The notes beneath the pieces are model-generated. The model worked only from the letters and a program-made list of their open reading frames with translations. It was not told the DNA's origin and searched no databases. A stretch of 64,000 nt of DNA from Portulaca oleracea. Taxonomy: Eukaryota; Streptophyta; Magnoliopsida; Caryophyllales; Portulacaceae. This document shows positions 57,400 to 64,000 of the stretch, piece by piece. The translations under genes were made by a program, and so were the position numbers. Location of the stretch: the NCBI GenBank assembly GCA_029582165.1, contig CM055871.1, positions 3,479,501-3,543,500 on the forward strand. Direction: 5' to 3'. The first letter of the stretch is position 1. Each line of letters opens with the position of its first letter.

Positions 57400-57561
57400 C
57401 ACCTGGTGAGCTGGATGAACAAGCTGCCTTGAAACCTTCAAAATCCTCCCCAATCCATCTGTTTGATTGCAAAGATGCAACTCCAAGCTAACGTCTTGCA
57501 CTCAACAGGAACTCTATTTTGATCAAACAAAGACTCCACTGTCAGAGTAGAATCTGTCTAA
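57400..57561 (-). pseudogene. LINE RNase H end and 3' UTR
   Basis: The RNase H domain resumes here (TDSTLTVESL, then LAWSCIFAIKQMDWGG) after the insertion, followed by a stop and an untranslated tail. Confidence 0.75.
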
Positions 57562-58486
57562 GGCCCTGTTCGCCAACAACGTTTAAGGTAGCGTTTAGCG
57601 TTTTGACTATTCAAAATGTTATTTTATCAAATTTTAACCATTCGGTAACATAACATTTTCAGCTAGCGGATATCCTCTTTTGAATGATTTATCAGACGTT
57701 ACATATGTTAACGTCTAGGAATTGCAATAGCGTTTGGGTTTCTTCTTTCCAGAATTACCCTCAAGTTTTTCTTCTATTTTACGAACTTGCCATTGGTATA
57801 AAATATATAGTCCTTATTCCTGCTCTTGTGCTCAAACATCACACCTCATGTCCTCCCATTCTGCCAATCTTTGAGAAGCCATTGAAGAGTGGAAGGAGCC
57901 CAAAGGTATGTTAGTGGCTTAATTTTTTGTGAATTTCACATTTAGACCCCCAATTTATCTTAGGGTTCTTCAAAGATAAGCCCTTTGATTATTGGTTTGT
58001 GCAGGGAATGAGTTTAGGATCGGATCTTCCTTTTTGTGTAGTTGAATGAGCATAGCAACGAGATACTTTCTTAGCTAATTGAATGAACAGATTACTAAGT
58101 ATTAAAAAGAAAAAAAAAAGAATACACCCAAGCCCAGAATGATGAATATTGGAGGCTGATATACAACAATAGAGCATTTGTAATGGGATATTGGTAAATT
58201 AATTATCAGAGCTCTTCTAAAGACCCTCTGATATACAGCTCGAAAAATTATATGTATTGTTGGGTCTATTGCCTTTTATTTGCTTCTGATCCAATATTCA
58301 AAGTGCTTTAGAAGTACTTAAATGAGATACCTATTGAATGGGCTCTCACCTAGGTATTTAGTTGAACGAGGAAAATGTAGACACAGATATGAATAATAAT
58401 TTTATGTAGACACAAAATAACATGAACGAAGTGTGCCGATAGTAGCAACAACAATAATAATTACTAATAGTTTTTTTGGAAACAAC

Positions 58487-58533
<47 letters not shown>

Positions 58534-58738
58534 GTAAAATGATGCTCATGTCTGTTTTAGTCATTTTAAGTTCATCAGCTAGGCCAACCGCTAATTGCAC
58601 CGAACACGCTATTCAATTTGCTAATTAAACAGCTATTCGCTATCCGTTAATATGTAACCTCTATCCGCTCCTCTAATAGCTATCCGCTCCCTAATCAGCT
58701 ATCCGCTACTGAATCCACTATTTTTGCCGAATAGGGCC
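57562..58738. mobile_element. Harbinger-like non-autonomous element
   Basis: 1177 bp, ends GGCCCTGTTCGCCAA and, inverted, GGCCCTATTCGGCAA; TAA on both sides (57559-57561, 58739-58741), the 3-bp target of PIF/Harbinger. The interior has GCTATCCGCT repeats at the right and a (TAA)n run (58488-58530). No transposase recognised. It sits in the LINE RNase H region. Confidence 0.8.
58488..58530. repeat. (TAA)n microsatellite
   Basis: About 14 units inside the Harbinger-like element. Confidence 0.8.
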
Positions 58739-58740
58739 TA

Positions 58741-59596
58741 AATGAGAATCTTGCATAACCCTTGTCTCTTCCCCTCTTGCAGAGCGAGCAGGATGGCAAA
58801 AAGCTCACTGAAGAGTACTGAGACCCCAATCTTGACCCTTACTCCTTTCCCTTGTTGAGCCCCCCGATTCATGAGAACCCAAGCAGAAACCATAGAGTCC
58901 GACTTCTTTTTTTTAGCTCCATCCACCAGAAAAACCCCATTATCATTACCGACCTCCTCACAACCCCACCGGTATTCAACAAAAGTATGAATTGGGTCCT
59001 TGGAATGTTTCACTGTTTGCCCACCCCTCTTCTTCCTCCATTGTCCAATTTCCTGGACCACCTTACTCAATACGGTCACCAGCAACCGAGCAGAGACCTG
59101 CTCCTTCTCAATGCAAACATTGTTCCTAGACTTCCAAATAGCCCACATGATCCCAAAGAAATCCCCTAGCACAGTTTTTCGGTCTTCCTTCCTTTGAGAT
59201 ATATACATCACCCACCCCTTCAACCATCCCCACCAACCAATACCACAATTCACCTCCGAGCAAATCCCCAGACCTGATCCCCTCCATAAGTGCATAGCAA
59301 TGGTACATTGCCTGAACAAATGGCTCATGTCTTCCGCTCCTTGCCCACACCAACAATCAATATGTTCACTGATTTTCCTCTTCCATCTATTCTCCCCTGT
59401 AGGCAGAGCATTAACCGCACAACGCCAAGCAAAGGTTTTCAACTTCGGAGGCATATCACAGTGCCACACCATTCTCCAAAACCTTGTCTCCTCCTCAATA
59501 GGTTGATCCAACCCATTATCTTGCAGGAGAAAAGTATAATAACCATCCTTAACTTTATAGCTTGAGGGATTCTTACCTGGCCACATCAGGATGTCC
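58741..59596 (-). pseudogene. LINE ORF2: zinc-binding and RNase H domain
   Basis: Contains the RVT zinc-binding module (FWRMVWHCDMPPKLKTFAWR, then CWCGQGAEDMSHLFRQC) and a later RNase H start with FLVDGAKKKKSDSMVSAW and SELFAILLALQEG. It continues beyond the inserted element at 57400-57561 with TDSTL and ECKTLAWSC. Confidence 0.88.
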
Positions 59597-60388
59597 TCAA
59601 TCCCTTCTTGAGGAGAAAAACACTGGCGACCTTTTCCACTGTCTCCCTAGAGAAGTACTGTCGTAACAACTCCCAGTTCCAGTCTTTCTGCCCCTCCCTT
59701 CCAGATTCCCAAGGGACGCAACAGTCAAATCCTGCAGATTTTCAGCATCAATTCCCTCTTTCAAAATTACATTCCCTCCCGGAATCCACCTCCCATCCAT
59801 AATCCTAATCTGTTGACCATTCCCCACACTCCATCGGAACTTACTTCTCACTGCCCCAGTCACCTGAGTAATACCCCTCCAAGCCATGGAGCAGTTTGCA
59901 CTAGGCTTCCTTCCCTCTTGGTCTGCAATAAGAGAAGAAACTCCATACCTTACTTTCCAAATTTTGGATATCAACAGATCTTGATTTGTATACGTCCTCC
60001 ACGCTTGTTTCAGCAGCAACGCCTTGTTGTAGCATCCAACATTCCTGACATCAAGACCCCCTGCCCCCTTAGGCTTAAAGACAGTGACCTTGTCCGTCCA
60101 ATGAATCGATCTATTACCATCCATCTTCCCCCACAGGAACCGAATAATAATGGAATTGATTTGGTCGACAACTCTCTTGGGCATCAAATAGATACTGAAG
60201 ATATGCTGATGAAGAGCCACCAAAACCGCATTGATCAAAACTAATTTCCCCGCCATTGACAACATCTTAAATTTCCAAGAATCCAATCGTCTCCTTACAT
60301 CCTCAACCATAAAGTCAAAATGATTGACCCGTCTTCTTGGAATTTTTGTTGGCACTCCCAAATATGTCTGGAAGAATCCTCCTTCCGG
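59597..60388 (-). pseudogene. LINE ORF2: end of reverse transcriptase
   Basis: Reads PEGGFFQTYLGVPTKIPRRR, then RLDSWKFKMLSMAGKLVLIN (the characteristic plant LINE 'W-LS-AGR' region), FLWGKMDGNRSIHWTDK and GGLDVRNVGCYNKALLLKQAW. The polymerase catalytic core is missing because of 5' truncation. A frameshift near 59640 leads to the next segment. The seven residues before KYPEGG come from flanking DNA. Confidence 0.88.
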
Positions 60389-60401
60389 GTACTTTAACAT
60401 T

Positions 60402-60763
60402 ACAGTCACCTCCATTTCCCATAAGCATTTGTTACTTTAACTCATAGAGCGGTAAAAATCTGTCCGATCTGATTATTCGGATTAGTTTGACCTGAAAAAA
60501 AATCGGGTATGGTTCATAAATTTTCGTCCGAATGACATTGACCGATTAGATCGAAAATGCAATCTAGGTATATTAAACATCAAGTTTTTGTCTGTCTGAT
60601 TTGTCCGAACCCGAAATTATCCAGACTTGAGTTTTTGCCAACTCTAGATTTTAAGTAGATGTTTCTATTCCTCGATCTATTTTTTTATGACTTTTGGAAA
60701 CCTTAGGGAAAATTTAATATTACAAAAAATTATGAACTAGCAAGCAAAATACTTAAATAATAA
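60402..60763. repeat. Duplicated segment B copy 2, right part
   Basis: Corresponds to 48437-48804. Ends where the Helitron-like array begins in copy 1. Confidence 0.9.
60445..60646. mobile_element. hAT-family MITE, duplicate copy
   Basis: Paralogue of 48482-48685 within the duplicated segment. Confidence 0.65.
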
Positions 60764-62211
60764 ATACCTTTAGTTTCTCACTCGTTTCTCATTAGTTAAA
60801 TTAATTATTAAGGGAATAAGAGAAAAATGTAGTAATTAATGTATTATTAAGATTGTAATAAAGCAACATAAGGTATAAAATGAGAGTTAATTTAAAAATC
60901 AAATAGAAAAGAACAAAGGCAATGGTAAATTACTAATTTACGAATTCCAACACCTAGCGGAATTCTAAACCTAATATGATACTTCCTCCATTTTTATTTA
61001 TCTGTCGACTATGAAATTGTATTAAAAAGTTTAGTCATTAATATCTTAATTTGTATAATGATTAATGATACAAAATTGATGTCATTTGGTTCGTAATAAA
61101 AAATAATATTAAAAAAGTATAATATTATATTTTTTTATAAAAGTTTTATATTAAAAATTATTAATTAAAAATTGACACTGTAAACAATAAATGATAAATA
61201 AAAAACAACAGAGGGAGTACCAACAAACTATATCTCGTACAAACCAAATCTAAAACAAACTCAAAAACGGTGCTGTAAACTAATAAGGGGTATAAGACTA
61301 ATCTAATACTACTTCCATCCCTAATTATATGTCACAATAACTGACCCATAAAATCAATAAATATGGAAAATAAATTGCAAAAAATACGCTTAATTTAGCA
61401 CACAGTTGATCAGTTGGCTATTATTTTAAAATTAGTTTAGAAAAGAATATCTTATTTCGATTGAAGAAGTCACCCACGCTGAACAGAATTATATAGGTCA
61501 AATGCATCAACCCCTGATGGATCATTCAATCTTTCCTTTATTTTCTAAACTACTATTCTTGTTTAATCACTAAATATTTCCTTTCCTTTGTAAACTACTA
61601 TTGTATAGATATGTAGTAGTCAACTTTTTTTTTCCTAACAATCGTAGTTAAATTGAATATTAGTCATTGATTATAGATAGAATAATCATAACTATTAGTT
61701 TGATTTTTATTAATGCAATCTTTAGCAAATAATTTAATATTTGGAAAAATTCTTAAAATGTACATTTTCCATAAAAAATAGAAAGATTGTGAATTTTACG
61801 TATGGGAGCATGTATTATATATATTTGACAATGAACATTTACTAAAGGGCTGCAATTTGAATAGTTACAATGTAAGTTTGTATATATACCTCACAAGATC
61901 GTAGCTTCAACACTCAAGAGAGATATGTTTTTGCCAATAATTGTATTCCTAATTAACATTGTATTAACCTTTTCATTCATTTTATCTTAGAATATAAATA
62001 TTTATAAGGAAATTTTATTTGGTAGGCTTCAATTTTTTGCCTATTTCAAATCGTCAACCACCTTTTAAACTATTCTAAATGGTAAGTTTATTTTAAAAAT
62101 TATTCAAGTAGTCAAGCTTAATTTGAGTCAGCAAAGACTAAGTAGTGCCTAGGTGTTGTCCAGCTCTGTTGCACTTTGATTGAATTAGAGATGCACATAC
62201 ATTATAATCTG
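60764..62211. other. AT-rich; one Stowaway; no gene
   Basis: Contains a Stowaway MITE (60982-61217) and a left-end-like ACTACTTCCATCCCTAATT at 61309. Otherwise nothing seen. Confidence 0.4.
60982..61217. mobile_element. Stowaway-type MITE
   Basis: 236 bp, ends CTTCCTCCATTTTTATTT and, inverted, CTCCCTCTGTTGTTTTTTA, TA on both sides. Confidence 0.8.
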
Positions 62212-63113
62212 GCCTTAAGTTTCTCAAACAGGTGCTTAATTTGGCATGACAATATGACTCAAATGTTAGTCTGATCAAAACCAAAAGAATAACCTAATAC
62301 TTGATCCAAAACTTCAATACATTTTATACTTGTTAAGTCAGTCGTGGTTGTTATTCTTCTTTTTATTGTTTTTGTTATGGAACAGTTTGTTGTTCAAGAC
62401 CTAAATGACTTGATTACTAAGCTAGTCCAATTTCACGGATAAAAACTACCAAATTAAATTGGGTGTCATCCAGAAGGGTGAAGAAATTGCTGCGCAGAAA
62501 TTTAGAGACGACTTGCTGGAAGAAAAGAAGGCTAAAGTGAAGATTTAAATTTGTTTTTATTGTTTTTTGCTTCGTGAACTGATCGCTTTTGTCGTTTTTT
62601 GCTGCGTATCCCGTGCTGTTTCTTTTGTCTGTATTGATTATGGTTGTTGTGACTTTGACTTGTTTTCGGGCTACAAATAATCAGGGGAAAAAAACTACCA
62701 AATTAAATTCAACCATTACTGCACAACCGGACTACATAATTACAACTTCAAAGTTAGAAACTCAACCCACTAAATTCCAAATTGTCAAAATTTACACAGG
62801 GACCCAACAAATTTATATCAGTGCACAAGGTATAGCTACAGACAATTTCATTCATTTCTACACACAGAAACACACATTGAGGTACCTTTGCAAACAACTT
62901 TATTCATTTCTTCACACTCTAACCAGTTATCACATTAGCCTGTCTTTCCATTGGTAAATTAGGATTTGATAAATACTACAAGGTTAGGTAAATTTGAGTA
63001 AGTTTATCCTACCCTAAATTTATCAGTAAAAACAACATGCTTGTAACCTACTTCACACTGCACACAACTGATTCAGTACCAGGAACTTTATATAACACCA
63101 TAGTCAAAAACAA
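62212..63113. repeat. Duplicated segment A (copy 2)
   Basis: Direct copy of 41612-42475. Here a short frame reading VIQKGEEIAAQKFRDD then LLEEKKAKVKI and stop (62461-62548) is open, while copy 1 has stops in it. It looks like a terminal exon or its remnant, of unknown family. The 122-codon frame at 62589-62957 starts with a membrane-like stretch (FLLSVLIMVVVTLTCF) in both copies. Homology stops before the Kelch coding sequence would begin. Confidence 0.85.
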
Positions 63114-63453
63114 AAAATTGTAGAGGGGTGCCACACATCTTTTTTCATTGACTCGCGGGTCACAACTTTTTTTAATGCATTCCCGAGGGACATTAAATTT
63201 ATTTAAGTGGCTAAGGGGTGACAATCCGGTTATTTTGACTGAAATCCGGCGAGATATATTGAAAATGACGAAAATGCCCTTATTTTTCTCTCTAATTTAA
63301 CTTGATATGTCATTCATCCTCTTTCTCTCTTTTCTTCATCCTCTTCCTCCAGAATCAATACCCAAACCCCAAATGCATACCCAACTCGACTTCCCAACCG
63401 ATTCCCAATCAATACCAACACAAAATCAAAACTTTGGTAGCTACAACAAAAAT
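63114..63453. other. No gene recognised
   Basis: Nothing clear; a CT-rich stretch at 63310-63360. Confidence 0.3.
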
Positions 63454-64000
63454 TCAGCTCAAACTAGTAGCAAGCTCCATCATCTGGGTCAGAAAAATGG
63501 TGTTTTGAGATCCGAATGAGATGTACAAGACTGAATCGGGTTTCTGGGTATTCAACCACTGAATGGATTCGTCTGAGGAAGAAGATGATGATCTTGATCT
63601 ATCCTTGGGTAGCGGGATCAATTGCCGAACAACCCAGACGAGTGATTTGAGATAATCCCGGAGAATTCGAAACCCTAGTGGTTCGAGTTCTTCGACAGAG
63701 TTGCATAACCACTCGGAGCAACTGATTGAGAGTCGAATCTGGGGTTGGAAAAATCGAGACCAAGGATCCGACCCGTCGGCGAATCTCAAAAATCGGTGGA
63801 GTTCGCGGCGGCGGTAGCTGTGGGTCTCTGGGAATCCCGGTAAAGTCAACTCCTCGTCGTCGGACAATTCTCGGTTCGAACCAGAGCGCCATGTACACCG
63901 CCGTGCCGTACGCCCCGCAGGTGGTGAACACGATTCCGGCGGACACGAACTTCTGGCGGCGTCGTCGACCCATCCGAGGAAGAGGTCGAAGATGACGCAC
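63454..64000 (-). pseudogene. UDP-glycosyltransferase fragment, frameshifted, partial
   Basis: Runs off the right edge. On the minus strand, CVIFDLFLGWVDDAAR (first frame), then GAYGTAVYMALW (second frame), then ELSDDEELTLPGFPE with SEWLCNSVEELEPLGFRILRDY and KPDSVLYISFGSQNTI (third frame). These are typical family 1 plant glycosyltransferase segments, most like the UGT92-type group by the SDDE...LPGFPE and FGSQNTI phrases. Two frameshifts within 150 bases and a stop after MMELATSLS, before the PSPG sugar-donor box, indicate a decayed copy, unless the frameshifts are sequencing errors. Confidence 0.7.

Larger units (their letters stand above)
57282..60388 (-). mobile_element. 5'-truncated LINE (L1-type), interrupted
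   Basis: Minus-strand retroposon with a 3' A-tail (plus-strand T7 at 57282-57288) and an exact 13-bp target duplication GTACTTTAACATT at 57269-57281 and 60389-60401. The same site, uninterrupted, is at 48424-48436. Only the C-terminal half of ORF2 remains. The Harbinger-like element at 57562-58738 splits the RNase H region. Confidence 0.92.

Overview
The window is nuclear DNA of a flowering plant, most likely a eudicot. The evidence is spliced genes with GT-AG introns, an intron-containing nuclear elongator tRNA-Met, a two-HMA-domain isoprenylated protein of the land-plant HIPP family, Copia elements of the Tork and SIRE types, and very dense MITEs. It is AT-rich and dominated by nested transposable elements. 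I could not identify the species.

Genes that look intact: tRNA-Met(CAT) at 2107-2193 (-); a five-exon HIPP gene at 26023-30657 (+; 315 aa, two HMA domains, C-terminal CaaX box CTIS); a three-exon Kelch protein related to nitrile-specifier-like proteins at 42494-45793 (-; 327 aa); and a two-exon acidic protein with UBA-like segments resembling NAC-alpha at 46799-47794 (-; 207 aa). For all three protein genes the exon lengths sum to a whole number of codons. A broken UDP-glycosyltransferase fragment runs off the right edge (63454-64000, -).

Layout. 1-9.5 kb: tRNA, two palindromic MITEs of one family with exact 9-bp target duplications, a TRIM solo LTR, a hAT MITE and a three-level nest of TIR elements. 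9.5-13 kb: decayed Gypsy and Copia remnants. 13.9-16.1 kb: a hAT MITE and a small non-autonomous LTR element with an internal tandem repeat. 17.8-19.4 kb: a Pack-MULE carrying the 5' part of a Di19 (dehydration-induced 19) gene between roughly 400-bp inverted repeats. 21-26 kb: MITEs, including a CACTA-type one. 26-30.7 kb: the HIPP gene, whose introns carry a TRIM solo LTR, a SINE-like element, Stowaway MITEs and a MITE inside a MITE. 31.1-31.8 kb: a complete TRIM. 33.9-40.6 kb: a three-LTR composite Tork-like Copia element with one mosaic and one near-full internal region. 41.6-49 kb: Kelch and NAC-alpha-like genes. 49-56.6 kb: Helitron-like tandem repeats and a 5'-deleted SIRE-type element with an env-like ORF. 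56.6-63.1 kb: a second copy of the flanks of the Kelch and NAC-alpha-like genes, interrupted by a 5'-truncated LINE that itself holds a Harbinger-like element.

The most informative parts are: the Pack-MULE with its Di19 fragment; the segmental duplication (47.8-48.8 kb versus 56.6-60.8 kb; 41.6-42.5 kb versus 62.2-63.1 kb), which preserves the empty site of the LINE and the apparent target of the Helitron-like array and suggests a former tandem array of Kelch/NAC-alpha-like units; and the three-LTR Copia composite, whose short internal region joins gag and pol pieces out of order.
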